From: JBAXTE01 sp037130365 | GTDB taxonomy: Bacteria > Bacteroidota > Bacteroidia > Bacteroidales > WCHB1-69 | Assembly (NCBI GenBank): GCA_037130365.1 | Contig: JBAXTE010000015.1 | Location: 1 to 64,000, forward strand | Length of the DNA: 64,000 bases | Direction: 5' to 3' | In this document: positions 25,777-35,159 of the stretch, piece after piece | How the letters are laid out: each line of letters begins with the position of its first letter | How positions within the stretch are numbered: position 1 is the stretch's first letter | Program-made: the position numbers and the translations under genes | The notes under the pieces: generated by a model | Seen by the model: the letters and a program-made list of their open reading frames with translations, nothing else | What the model was told of the DNA's origin: nothing | Database searches by the model: none

Positions 25777-27459
25777 TCATAATTTTCTTTGACCAAAAGG
25801 TGCAACTTCTTCTGGATCTATCACGATATCAATTACTACTGGCTTGTTTAGGGTTAACGCTTCTGTAAATACCTTTTGTAATTCGTTTGGATTTTCTACA
25901 CGGTATCCTTTTACATTATATGCTTCAGCTACTTTCAAAAAATTAGTTTTACTCAGTGTAACCCCAATGGTCCTATTAAACATTTTCTTTAATGATTTTT
26001 CGGGCATGTTATATTTTGAATCATTTAGTATTACCCAAATCACGGCGATGTTAAACTGTTCTGCTGTAACTATTTCATTTCCATTCATCAAAAATGAGCC
26101 ATCACCACAAATGCAAATTACTGGATTATTTGGCTTTCCTAACTTTACTCCAATCGAAGAACATATAGATGCTCCCATTGCGCCTAACCCAATTGCTGGA
26201 TAAAAACCTCCGTTTTTGCAAATTGGCAGATAATGCATTGCCCAAGCCCAATGCGATCCAGAATCTGCGAGAAATATTGTATTATCAGGAGCAATATTTG
26301 CCAACTCATTCATTACTCGTTGTGGCTTAATTGGAATGCTAGAATTATCCAATAAATGAGAATTAAAATATTTTATGGTTGATTTTATCTGCTTTTCAAT
26401 TTCTAATCCTGAATTTTTAATATTGATGTTTGATTTGTCAATTATGTCTTTTAAATGATGAATAATTACTTTTGCATCTCCAACTAGACCTATCGCTACG
26501 GGGTAATTTTTTCCAATTTCTCGACTATCGATATCAATTTGAATTATATTTTTGTCTTTCAAAAAACGTTTGTCCCAATTAAAGGATGTAAACTCACCAA
26601 AACTGGTTCCCACTGCTATGATTAAATCGGACTCTTCAAAAATATAATCTGCAGCAATTTGATGACCACAAACACCCATAATGCCAAGACATAATGGATG
26701 ATTTGTTGGAATTGCGCCTTTTCCTTGAAGAGTGGTTGCAATTGGGATTTTTAATTTCTCGGCTATGTGAATGATCTCAATATTTGCTCCAGAAAGTACT
26801 CCGCCCCATCCAATTAGAAAAACTGGTTTACTAGCAGACTTAATATAATTCAAAGTTTCATTAATACTTGAATTGTCAAAAAACAATGAACTTAACAGAG
26901 GCTTTTCAACATTGACTTTATGGTTATACTCAATTTCTTCAAGCTGTATGTTAAAGGGAATACTAACATGCACAGGACCCATTCTGCCAGAGGTCGCACT
27001 TTTGATAGCATATCTTAATGCATCTACCACCATTTCTGCAGTAATAATTGAAAAACTTTCTTTTGTAATTGGTTTGAAAAAATCAACAGTGTTAATTGAT
27101 TGTCCAAATCCAGTAGACTCCTGAAACGCACCTTTAATGTACTCAAACGTTGATATTTGCCCCGTTATAACTAATAAAGGAATTGAATTCATGTATGCCG
27201 TTGCAACGCCAGTTGCTAAGTTTGTTGAGCCACCTGCCGTGGTTCCACAACACACTCCAATATTGCTACTCCCTTGCGCATATCCATAAGCCATTAGTGC
27301 GGCTCCACTTTCATGTTTTGAGGAAATAAAATCAATACTTTCATAATCAAGAATAGCGTCAATTAGTGGAGAAATTGCTTTTCCTGTTATCCCAAATATA
27401 TATTTAATATTTTCTTCTAATAATAGTTCAATGATAACATTTGAAACTCTTTTTTTCAT
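25777..27459 (-). CDS. Thiamine-diphosphate-dependent enzyme of the acetolactate synthase family
   Basis: The product has 560 residues with the three-domain ThDP fold. The Pyr domain has SSKHESGAALMAYGYAQ with the catalytic Glu50; the middle domain has KPVFLIGWGG and GDAKVIIHHLKD; the PP domain has ICGDGSFLMNGNEI (Asp453 near the metal-diphosphate motif) and ILNDSKYNM. The family joins or splits 2-oxoacids; members include acetolactate synthase, glyoxylate carboligase and sulfoacetaldehyde acetyltransferase. No regulatory small subunit or ilv genes are nearby, so valine/isoleucine synthesis is unlikely. Its neighbours (dehydratase-like, PAS, kinase) suggest it makes a specialised acid or acyloin; this is inference. 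It is first in the run and preceded by a long AT-rich spacer. Confidence 0.8.
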   Translation of the reverse strand: MKKRVSNVIIELLLEENIKYIFGITGKAISPLIDAILDYESIDFISSKHESGAALMAYGYAQGSSNIGVCCGTTAGGSTNLATGVATAYMNSIPLLVITGQISTFEYIKGAFQESTGFGQSINTVDFFKPITKESFSIITAEMVVDALRYAIKSATSGRMGPVHVSIPFNIQLEEIEYNHKVNVEKPLLSSLFFDNSSINETLNYIKSASKPVFLIGWGGVLSGANIEIIHIAEKLKIPIATTLQGKGAIPTNHPLCLGIMGVCGHQIAADYIFEESDLIIAVGTSFGEFTSFNWDKRFLKDKNIIQIDIDSREIGKNYPVAIGLVGDAKVIIHHLKDIIDKSNINIKNSGLEIEKQIKSTIKYFNSHLLDNSSIPIKPQRVMNELANIAPDNTIFLADSGSHWAWAMHYLPICKNGGFYPAIGLGAMGASICSSIGVKLGKPNNPVICICGDGSFLMNGNEIVTAEQFNIAVIWVILNDSKYNMPEKSLKKMFNRTIGVTLSKTNFLKVAEAYNVKGYRVENPNELQKVFTEALTLNKPVVIDIVIDPEEVAPFGQRKL

Positions 27460-28251
27460 TTATTATAGGTTAATTAGTATTATTCGAGTAATGATAGCTG
27501 TTGATTCTGAGAGACTAACGCGAAGCAAAGTTTTGAGATTTGTATATTATAGCGTGAGAAAATTTAATACATAGATATTTTTTTTCAAATTTAGATAAAT
27601 TTTTTACATTTAAAAAGAAAAAAAAGATTTTTTTTTGCTATTTTGGATTTTTGATGGATTTTGGTATAAAAAATTATTATAAGTACAAAATCTTTTTTTT
27701 GAAAACGGTCTTCAATTAGTCCATATATTATTGGTTGTAATCGTGTATTATATTGATAAATAGTTGTTTAGTGATTTGATTTTCAAAATTTTAAAATGAA
27801 TAATTTTTTCATTGTTTAAAAATGGGGAATTTTTAGAAATATTTATTTTTAATTATCAGAATCGTAACTTTTTCAACTTATTAAAAATGCTACGGTACTT
27901 GGATATATTATCGATGATTAAAATGTAAAAATTTTCACTAGTCAACTTTTGAAAATCAAGTTTTAAAAGCATAATTATTTTTGCTTCAACTTGATTTATC
28001 ATGATAGATTTGGGTGTTGAAAAATAATTGACGAATTGAATATTTGGTTTAATTGAAAGTGATACAATACCAATGAAGGGTTTAATTTTTCCAATGATAG
28101 ATTACACTTTCATAGATATTGGACTATCATTGATTTATTTAGGTACAATATATTTGTATGGTCAAGGTGAGTAGTAATAATGAAAAAATCACACAATTTT
28201 ATCCAAAATGAATTTCAGATATCATGTGTGATTTATATTTGAAAGAAAATA
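27460..28251. other. AT-rich spacer of about 790 bases with nested inverted repeats, no gene
   Basis: No reading frame with coding character is seen on either strand. Near its far end, CAATGATAG (28092-28100) pairs with CTATCATTG (28124-28132), and GAAAGTG (28055-28061) pairs with CACTTTC (28105-28111). The two helices overlap and cannot both form, an arrangement seen in attenuators and switches. It could also carry an unrecognised small RNA or be decayed sequence. Confidence 0.4.
27586..27593 (-). promoter_or_regulatory. Candidate -7 element for the ThDP/dehydratase/PAS/kinase run
   Basis: TAAATTTG on the minus strand matches TAnnTTTG and would give a leader of about 120 bases before 27459. 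The surrounding sequence is extremely AT-rich, so chance is possible. Confidence 0.3.
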
Positions 28252-29469
28252 TTATTTCAATTTTTTAGCTAACAACAAGTTTGATTTTGCGGCATATCCA
28301 ATTCTAAAATTTAGCTTTTTAATTTTTGCTGTTGAATCTTTATAAGCTGATACAAGTTCATTTTCGAGACATTTTTCAAATAATTGAATTGGTTTGATAT
28401 AGCTTCCGTATAGCTGTATGTCCCATTTTTTTGAATCGAAGAACTTATATGGAATTCCTGAATCATCTTGTAAGTGGTACAATGACTTGCTAAGCAACGT
28501 ATTGCGAATTGTTGAAAATGCACTTTTATGCATTAAGTAAGATGCTGATTTTACATAAGTAGCAATATTTCCATCCATTTTATCAAAAAATGCCAACATC
28601 TGCTTGTTTTCCGATAAAGTACCATCAGCTAAATTTGTAGAAAAATAAGTGATTTGACGCAACTCATTACTTCCTTTGTTGCAATAATAAAAGCGAACTC
28701 CACGGTTGTTGAATCGCTTGACATCCTTAAAACTATTTTTAACTATGATATCACCATTATCATCGATAGTAACAGGTTCAATTTTTAAAATTTCCTTTCC
28801 TTCACGAACCAAAAACAACATGATAATGGGAGTAGTGCCATCAATGTCTGTATTTGCTAATTCAACTTTCATCCTTTTTGTCATAAAAAAGCTGAACTTA
28901 ATCACTTCGTTTATTGATCGTTTGTATTTTTCAAAAATTGTATCTAGTTGAATTTCACTTAAGTCCTTATAAACTGGAATAGAACCAACTGGCTCTAAAC
29001 CTATCATATATACCTCTTTTGTTTGAGGAAAGAATATTTCTGGAAATAATACATCGGGACCGCTAAATGGATATATTAGTTTAAAACACGACGACTGTAA
29101 TTCTTTTAGTTCGCTAACGCCCCATTTTCTGGCAACTTCATTTTTTGTAAAAAAACTACTCCAAGCTGAGTTGGCTTGATTTGCATAGCTTTGCCAAATT
29201 TTAGATTTCGTGTATTTTTTTAATTTACTACCATTACTAACGGTCATTCCTGAGATAAAACGCGACAAGTCATTAATCTCCGTTACTTTAGCAGAGTCAA
29301 TGCCTAGAGCGGTATAATCAACCAGTGTTCCGATAGCCTTAGTTGTATCAACACTTTTGGGTTTAACCACTGTGGAGTCTTTTGTTTGTGATGGTGCTTT
29401 TTTGTCATTACTTTGAGTGCATGACATAAAAAGAATTAAGCCCATGATAACTAGAAGTATGTTTCTCAT
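28252..29469 (-). CDS. Conserved hypothetical lipoprotein
   Basis: The product has 405 residues. A lipoprotein signal ends in LFMSC (Cys17), followed by a Ser/Thr/Lys-rich linker (residues 18-45). The rest is a globular domain with no family I can name; it contains GPDVLFPEIFFPQTKEVYMIGLEPVG split by short loops and a repeated SFFMTKRMKVEL-type helix. It starts 10 bases after the amino-acid permease, so the two are probably one transcript; a link to nutrient uptake or sensing is inference. Confidence 0.6.
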   Translation of the reverse strand: MRNILLVIMGLILFMSCTQSNDKKAPSQTKDSTVVKPKSVDTTKAIGTLVDYTALGIDSAKVTEINDLSRFISGMTVSNGSKLKKYTKSKIWQSYANQANSAWSSFFTKNEVARKWGVSELKELQSSCFKLIYPFSGPDVLFPEIFFPQTKEVYMIGLEPVGSIPVYKDLSEIQLDTIFEKYKRSINEVIKFSFFMTKRMKVELANTDIDGTTPIIMLFLVREGKEILKIEPVTIDDNGDIIVKNSFKDVKRFNNRGVRFYYCNKGSNELRQITYFSTNLADGTLSENKQMLAFFDKMDGNIATYVKSASYLMHKSAFSTIRNTLLSKSLYHLQDDSGIPYKFFDSKKWDIQLYGSYIKPIQLFEKCLENELVSAYKDSTAKIKKLNFRIGYAAKSNLLLAKKLK

Positions 29470-29479
29470 AAATGAATAT

Positions 29480-30820
29480 TTATTGTTTAGTTTTTAATTG
29501 ATTTTTTTTATACAAAAGTTGATTGATTAAATAGAAAATAAGTCCTAAAGCCACTGTAACCAATCCCCATAACGATTCGGTGGTTTTGAAAATTAAGAGA
29601 TACACTGAAATCCAAGTAACGATAATTCCAAATATTATTGGAACAATAGGATAGCCCCATGTTTTATATGGTCGCTCGATGTTTGGAAATTTATATCGAT
29701 GCACAAAAATGCCTAAAACAGCAAGTAATGTAAATAGATTTAATGTGAACCCAGCATACGTAATAACTTCATCAAACTTGGATGTTAAAATAAGGATAAA
29801 GCTAATTAAAAATTGAAACCAAATGGCTACAATTGGTGTTTTAAGACGACCTTGAAAGGAGAGAAATTTTAATATTGAATAATCTTCACCCATCGTTTTG
29901 GATACTCTAGGTCCTACAAAAACCATTGCACTAATGGTAGAAATTAAAAGAATACTAATTACTCCACCCATTATTGTTCCACCAATATTTCCAAAAATAT
30001 ATTTTGCTGAGATTAACCCAACTTCAGGATTTCCCATCAATTCAACTTTTGGAGCTGCATACAAAAAGACAAAGTTCAGTCCTAAGTATAAAACAGTTAC
30101 AAATAAAGTACTTATGAAAAGTGATTTTGGAAGGTTCTTCTGAGGGTTTTTGATTTCACCAGCGATATACCCTGCAGCATTCCATCCCGAAAAGGCATAG
30201 GTTACAAAAACCAATGAAACAGCAAATGCAGGTGAAAATATGGATGAAAAACTAAATGATTGAAAATCTGTAATAAGTGGTTGAGATTCAGGCGTTAAAA
30301 ATATTCCACATATAATTAAGATTACGATAAAAAGTACTTTGAAAATAGTGAAAAAATTTTGAAAACCTTTTCCAACTGCTACACTAAAACTATGGATTAA
30401 GGTGATAACAGTGAGAATAATAATAGCAAAAAGTATTGCATTTATTTCAGGAAAAATTGAACAAACATAAGCCGCCATAGCCATACATGCAGCTGCAACT
30501 GGAGCAGAAAAACCAACGGTAATCGAAACCCAACCAGATAAAAACCCAACTGAAGGATGATAAATTTTAGATAAATAATGATATTCTCCTCCCGATCGTG
30601 GCATTGCGGAGCCAAGTTCTCCATATACAAGTGCTCCAAAAAATGCAATTATGCCACCTACTAGCCAAAGAGCTAAAACTGAAAAAATATTTGAAACGCC
30701 ACCACCCAATTGAAATCCTAGCGAAGTAAAAACCCCTGTACCCACCATATTGGCAATTACAAAGGAAATTACGGAGAATAAACCCAATTTTGATTTTGCG
30801 TTTTCTAACTTCATTGTCAA
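29480..30820 (-). CDS. APC-family amino acid permease
   Basis: The product has 446 residues with 12 predicted membrane helices. TM1 reads FSVISFVIANMVGTGVFTSLGFQ; the unwound GTGVF segment is the substrate/ion site of APC transporters. TM2 and the following loop have PRSGGEYHYLSKIYHPSVGFLSGW, also typical. These inner-membrane carriers move amino acids by proton symport or exchange. The substrate cannot be assigned. A TAAATTTG box sits about 12 bases upstream of the start, and a lipoprotein gene follows after 10 bases. Confidence 0.85.
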   Translation of the reverse strand: MTMKLENAKSKLGLFSVISFVIANMVGTGVFTSLGFQLGGGVSNIFSVLALWLVGGIIAFFGALVYGELGSAMPRSGGEYHYLSKIYHPSVGFLSGWVSITVGFSAPVAAACMAMAAYVCSIFPEINAILFAIIILTVITLIHSFSVAVGKGFQNFFTIFKVLFIVILIICGIFLTPESQPLITDFQSFSFSSIFSPAFAVSLVFVTYAFSGWNAAGYIAGEIKNPQKNLPKSLFISTLFVTVLYLGLNFVFLYAAPKVELMGNPEVGLISAKYIFGNIGGTIMGGVISILLISTISAMVFVGPRVSKTMGEDYSILKFLSFQGRLKTPIVAIWFQFLISFILILTSKFDEVITYAGFTLNLFTLLAVLGIFVHRYKFPNIERPYKTWGYPIVPIIFGIIVTWISVYLLIFKTTESLWGLVTVALGLIFYLINQLLYKKNQLKTKQ

Positions 30821-30831
30821 ATTTTAAGGTG

Positions 30832-30839
30832 CAAATTTA
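30832..30839 (-). promoter_or_regulatory. -7 promoter element for the APC permease
   Basis: TAAATTTG on the minus strand, exact consensus, 11 bases from the start codon. No -33 box at the normal distance. Confidence 0.45.
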
Positions 30840-30919
30840 CAACGTTTTATTTGAATTTTTAATCGATAGTGAAAATTATTTATCCATAAAATTACCTAAT
30901 TTTTGCAAATTTAGGATGA

Positions 30920-32335
30920 TTATAATGAGTTTACAACATCACTTACTTTATTAATTTCCACAAAGGATGGGCCCACTTGTCTGCCGAAATTTCCAGCTAA
31001 TATCACAATCAAATCATCCATACAGAGCTCTTTTTGAGATAATAGTTTGGATAAAGTGGCATGTCTAAAATCTGTTTTAGAAAGTTCAATATCCATGTAA
31101 TCTGCCATAACACCATATACAATTCCTAATTCTCGCTTTGTTCGACGATCGTAGCACTGAGCAAAAATTGGTTTATTTCCTCTAAATGCAGAAAGGTATC
31201 GGGCTGTTTTACCTGTGTGTGTATCGCAAATAATGACTTTTACATTTAATTTTTCAATAGCCTTTACCGCTGTTTGAGCTAAAAATCCTGATATTTCATT
31301 GTCGATTGGGAGGATGTTCTTATCACGAATAAATCCTTTGTTTTTTTCAACTTCTAATGCAGTTCGTGTCATATAACTTACCGCTTCAAGTGGATATTTC
31401 CCATATGCCGTTTCACCGCTCAACATTATTGCATCGGCACCCGAATATACTGCGTTAGCAATATCTGCAATTTCGGCTCGAGTAGGTCGGGGGTTTTCAA
31501 TCATGGAATGCAACATTTGAGTTGCTACAATTACAACTTTTCGGCTATGAATGCACTTGTTAATAATCATTCGTTGAATAACTGGAATCTTTTCTGCAGC
31601 AATTTCAACAGCTAAATCGCCACGGGCAATCATAATCCCATAGACTAATGGAAGAATTTCATCAATATTGTCCACTCCGTCTTGGTTTTCGATTTTGGCA
31701 ATAATTTTAGTTCGAGCGCCGTATTTATCAATTTCTGCTTGAAGTGCCTGAATATCTTCCTTATTTCGAACAAAAGAGTGCGCAATAAATGCGATATCAT
31801 GATCTGCTGCAAATTTAATATACTCTTTATCTTTTGGATTTAACGATGGAAGATTAAGCTCCACTCCGGGCACATTTACACTTTTTTTTGGCTTAATAGT
31901 GCCATTATTTTCAACTCTGCAGATTAAGTGAGAAGCATGATGCTCAAGTACAGTTAGCTCCAATTCTCCATCGTCAATCAATATTTTATTGCCAAGAGAC
32001 ATGTGTTTACAGAAATCAACATAATTAACATACATGATGTTGGGCTGGTTTTCCAAATCAGATTCATTGCTAACATTAATCAGGTCTCCTGCACTTACGT
32101 CAAAGGGTACCATTGTTTTAGATGTTCGCACTTCAGGTCCTTTGGTGTCAATTATTATTGGAATCTCGTCAGAAACAGCTCTAATATTGTTTACAACATT
32201 AACCGCTTTAACAATGTCTTGATGCGCTGTATTAATTCGAACGGCACTCATTCCAGCATCTTTAAGTGCTTTAATAAATTCGGGATCACATCTAAAGTCG
32301 GCAATAGTTGTAATAATTTTTGTAAGTTTTTCCAT
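30920..32335 (-). CDS. pyk: Pyruvate kinase
   Basis: The product has 471 residues. Conserved segments include IIDTKGPEVRT, the K+/Mg2+ site region, KIENQDGVDNIDEIL (catalytic Lys/Glu), YGIMIARGDLAVEI and the ADIANAVYSGADAIMLSGETAYG motif. The enzyme makes pyruvate and ATP from phosphoenolpyruvate and ADP. The N-terminal segment reads TIADFRCDPEF and VRINTAHQ in place of the common TIGPAS and RLNFSHG, a variant I associate with Bacteroidota pyruvate kinases. It follows gpsA by 11 bases and is probably co-transcribed. Confidence 0.93.
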   Translation of the reverse strand: MEKLTKIITTIADFRCDPEFIKALKDAGMSAVRINTAHQDIVKAVNVVNNIRAVSDEIPIIIDTKGPEVRTSKTMVPFDVSAGDLINVSNESDLENQPNIMYVNYVDFCKHMSLGNKILIDDGELELTVLEHHASHLICRVENNGTIKPKKSVNVPGVELNLPSLNPKDKEYIKFAADHDIAFIAHSFVRNKEDIQALQAEIDKYGARTKIIAKIENQDGVDNIDEILPLVYGIMIARGDLAVEIAAEKIPVIQRMIINKCIHSRKVVIVATQMLHSMIENPRPTRAEIADIANAVYSGADAIMLSGETAYGKYPLEAVSYMTRTALEVEKNKGFIRDKNILPIDNEISGFLAQTAVKAIEKLNVKVIICDTHTGKTARYLSAFRGNKPIFAQCYDRRTKRELGIVYGVMADYMDIELSKTDFRHATLSKLLSQKELCMDDLIVILAGNFGRQVGPSFVEINKVSDVVNSL

Positions 32336-32346
32336 GTTATTATTAT

Positions 32347-33348
32347 TTATACAAGAATATCACAAAGTTTTTTTAGTTCAAGTGCTTGTGGTTTTCCTTG
32401 GTATAAGATGTTGTAAATTGTTTCAATTATAGGGATTGAGGCACCATAATTTTTATTAATTTCATGAATACAACGAGTTGCATAATAGCCTTCAGCAACC
32501 ATATTCATCTCAAGTTGAACCGTTGCCACTGAATACCCTTGACCAATCATATTTCCAAAAGTTCGATTGCGACTAAATTGAGAATATGCAGTTACTAATA
32601 AATCTCCCAAATAAACTGAATCATATAATGTACGGTCGATAGGGTGAATGGTGCCAATAAAATGTTTCATCTCTTTTGCACAATTGGCAATAAAAGCGGC
32701 CATAAAGTTGTCGCCATATCCCAACCCTTTATATATTCCACATCCTAGCGCATAGATGTTTTTTAAAACTGCAGCATATTCGGTTCCGAAAATATCATCA
32801 GATGTAGAGGCTTTTACATAATTACAACGGAAAATATTTGCAACTGATTCCGCCAGATCTTTATTTTGCGAAGCACTTGTTAGATAAGTGAGTTTTTCTA
32901 AAGCAATTTCTTCTGCATGAGATGGACCACTGATTATCCCTATATTATTGATACTAATTTTAAACTCAGACATTAGATAATCGGCAACAATTTCCATTTT
33001 CTCTGGAACTATTCCTTTTACAGCAGAAATTATTTTTTTATTTGCAAGCATTGCGGGCTGAATATTTTGCAAAGAGTGATGGATGAAAGCTGCTGGAATT
33101 ACCAAAATTATGTAATCCGATTTTTCGATTACCTTTTTAATATCAGTATAAACCTTGATTTTTTTGGTGTCAATTTTAGTAGAACTTAGATATTGAGTGT
33201 TAACTCCTGTTTGAGTGACTGATTCTGCAATTTCATCTTCTCTGATCCACCAATAAATAGGTTGTGTATTTGTAGTGAGGATTTTAACAATGGCTGTAGC
33301 CCAACTTCCACTGCCTAAAACTCCAATTTTCAATTCGCTTCGTGCCAT
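32347..33348 (-). CDS. gpsA: NAD(P)H-dependent glycerol-3-phosphate dehydrogenase
   Basis: The product has 333 residues, normal for GpsA. The Rossmann start is KIGVLGSGSWATAIVKIL; further conserved segments are KGIVPEKMEIVADYL, ISGPSHAEEIA, AVLKNIYALGCGIYKGLGYGDN and DLLVTAYSQFSRNRTFG. It reduces dihydroxyacetone phosphate to sn-glycerol 3-phosphate for phospholipid synthesis. It heads a gpsA-pyk pair. The -7 box TACCTTTG is only 15-22 bases upstream, so the transcript should be almost leaderless. Confidence 0.95.
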   Translation of the reverse strand: MARSELKIGVLGSGSWATAIVKILTTNTQPIYWWIREDEIAESVTQTGVNTQYLSSTKIDTKKIKVYTDIKKVIEKSDYIILVIPAAFIHHSLQNIQPAMLANKKIISAVKGIVPEKMEIVADYLMSEFKISINNIGIISGPSHAEEIALEKLTYLTSASQNKDLAESVANIFRCNYVKASTSDDIFGTEYAAVLKNIYALGCGIYKGLGYGDNFMAAFIANCAKEMKHFIGTIHPIDRTLYDSVYLGDLLVTAYSQFSRNRTFGNMIGQGYSVATVQLEMNMVAEGYYATRCIHEINKNYGASIPIIETIYNILYQGKPQALELKKLCDILV

Positions 33349-33362
33349 GAACTATTTTTTTG

Positions 33363-33370
33363 CAAAGGTA
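33363..33370 (-). promoter_or_regulatory. -7 promoter element for gpsA-pyk
   Basis: TACCTTTG followed by C on the minus strand, the classic form of the Bacteroidota box. The expected start site is about 9 bases before the gpsA ATG. No -33 TTTG was found at 19-21 bp. Confidence 0.5.
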
Positions 33371-33539
33371 CGATTTTTTATAGTTCCTTGCTTTCTGAAA
33401 CCCTATTAAAGTCCCTGGCAAAAATTGTTTTTTTGTTTTTTTTAACTATTTATCAATATATTCAATTATATCTCTAGGCTAGCAATCCAAATGCTACCTT
33501 CCTTTAGCCACTTTTGTCGATAAATCCAAGATTTTTAGC

Positions 33540-33547
33540 TACTTTTG
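33540..33547 (+). promoter_or_regulatory. Candidate -7 element for the DEAD-box helicase gene
   Basis: TACTTTTG matches TAnnTTTG; a TTTG lies 23 bp upstream, slightly more than the usual 19-21. It lies 19 bases before the ATG at 33566 and overlaps a possible upstream TTG start, supporting the ATG. Confidence 0.45.
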
Positions 33548-33565
33548 CAGAAAAAATATAACTAC

Positions 33566-34906
33566 ATGACAGGTTTTAACGAACTCAACCTCAATAAAGC
33601 ATTACTCAATGCGATTAATGATTTGGAAATAGATGCCCCAACTCCAATTCAGGAACAATCTTTCTCGGTAATTATGTCTGGCAAAGATGTTTTGGGAATT
33701 GCTCAGACTGGTACTGGAAAAACTTATGCTTATTTATTGCCATGTCTTCGCCAATGGGTATTTACAGGAACTGGAAGTCCTCAAATATTAATTATTGTTC
33801 CTACCAGAGAATTGGTTGTTCAAGTAGTTCAAGAGGTTGAAAAACTCGCTAAGTATATGTCTTTGAAAGTTTTAGGTGTTTATGGTGGCGTAAATATTAA
33901 TACCCAATCAGATGAAGTTTATAAAGGCATGGATGTTTTGGTGGCAACACCTGGACGCCTTTTTGATTTAATCATGAGAGGTGTAGTTCGACTTAAATCC
34001 ATTAAAAAACTGGTTATTGATGAAGTAGATGAAATGCTAGATTTAGGATTCCGTCATCAGTTGATTTCCATTTTTGATTTATTGCCTCCAAAACGTCAAA
34101 ATATTATGTTTTCGGCCACTATGACCAAGGATATTGATATTATGATAAAAAAATATTTTACCAGTCCTCAAAAAATTCAAATTACGGATGTTGGCTTGCC
34201 CCTCGAAAATATTAATCAAAAAGGGTATCATGTACCCAACTTTAATACAAAAACAAACCTGCTAGAATTGTTACTTCAAGATGAGGAAATAACCAAAGTT
34301 TTAGTTTTTGTTTCTACCAAAAAAACGGCCGATGCTCTATTTTTGAAGTTGTCATTAAAATTTCCAAATCAATTAGCAGTAATACATTCAAATAAGGCTC
34401 AAAATAAGCGTTTTAAAGCTGTTGTTGACTTTAACGAAGGCGATAACCGAATATTAATTGCAACTGATATTCTTGCTCGTGGTCTCGATTTTTCTGATGT
34501 CTCACATGTTATTAATTTTGATATGCCCGATATTCAGGAGGATTACATACATAGAATTGGTAGAACAGGTAGAGCGGAGAAAAAAGGCGAATCTATTTCA
34601 CTTATTGTACCTTCAGAATTGCCTATGCAAGAGGAGATTGAGAAGTTAATGGCAACAAAAATACCCATGGTTTCCTTGCCAGAAAATTTGGTGATTTCTA
34701 ATGTGCTTACCGCTGACGAAAAGCCCAAAATTAATATGAAAAATATCGTGATTAAGCAACCCAAAGTTGAAGAAGTAGGAGCGGCCTTTCACGAAAAATC
34801 AGAAAAAAATAAAAAAGTCAACAATAAAATTCGTCGAAAAGATCAAATGAGACTAAAATATGGGAAACCAAAATCGCGTGGTGAGAAAAGAGCAAAGAAA
34901 GATTAG
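33566..34906 (+). CDS. DEAD-box ATP-dependent RNA helicase
   Basis: The product has 446 residues from the ATG at 33566, giving the usual start MTGFNELNLNKAL. Motifs in order: Q motif PTPIQEQSF, motif I AQTGTGKT, Ia PTRELVVQV, Ib TPGRLFD, motif II with DEVD instead of DEAD (VIDEVDEMLDLGF), III SAT, V ARGLDF and VI HRIGRTGRAEKKG. The C-terminal 60 residues are Lys-rich and probably bind RNA. These helicases remodel RNA in ribosome assembly, decay or cold response; no specific role is visible. Transcription probably ends at the palindrome at 35160-35203. Confidence 0.92.
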   Translation: MTGFNELNLNKALLNAINDLEIDAPTPIQEQSFSVIMSGKDVLGIAQTGTGKTYAYLLPCLRQWVFTGTGSPQILIIVPTRELVVQVVQEVEKLAKYMSLKVLGVYGGVNINTQSDEVYKGMDVLVATPGRLFDLIMRGVVRLKSIKKLVIDEVDEMLDLGFRHQLISIFDLLPPKRQNIMFSATMTKDIDIMIKKYFTSPQKIQITDVGLPLENINQKGYHVPNFNTKTNLLELLLQDEEITKVLVFVSTKKTADALFLKLSLKFPNQLAVIHSNKAQNKRFKAVVDFNEGDNRILIATDILARGLDFSDVSHVINFDMPDIQEDYIHRIGRTGRAEKKGESISLIVPSELPMQEEIEKLMATKIPMVSLPENLVISNVLTADEKPKINMKNIVIKQPKVEEVGAAFHEKSEKNKKVNNKIRRKDQMRLKYGKPKSRGEKRAKKD

Positions 34907-34936
34907 TATTATTTGTGAAAGTTGATAGGTTTATGT

Positions 34937-35090
34937 GTTGATAAGTTGATGGGTTTAAAAATTGAAATGTTGGGTTTCCCTATCAACCAATAAACCTTCA
35001 ACCTATAAACAAAAAAGTTGATAAGTTGATGGGTTTATAAGTTGAATTGATGGGTTTCCCTATCAACCAATAAACCTCAAACCTATAAAC
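34937..35090. repeat. Two tandem 74-bp direct repeats with internal palindromic parts
   Basis: Copies 34937-35010 and 35017-35090 have the same length and differ at about 6 positions. Each opens GTTGATAAGTTGATGGG and closes CCTATAAAC, so the halves partly complement each other and could fold. They fill most of the spacer after the helicase gene. No coding potential. Confidence 0.8.
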
Positions 35091-35159
35091 AATCAAAGAT
35101 CATTAGTATTGCTTCTTTCATAAAAAATCGCATTCAGCCCATATCAGATTTAGAATACA

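Noticed and set aside
25777..27459. Biosynthetic acetolactate synthase (ilvB)
   Set aside because: No ilvN, ilvC or ilvD is nearby and the neighbours are a dehydratase-like protein and signalling proteins; only the family can be stated.
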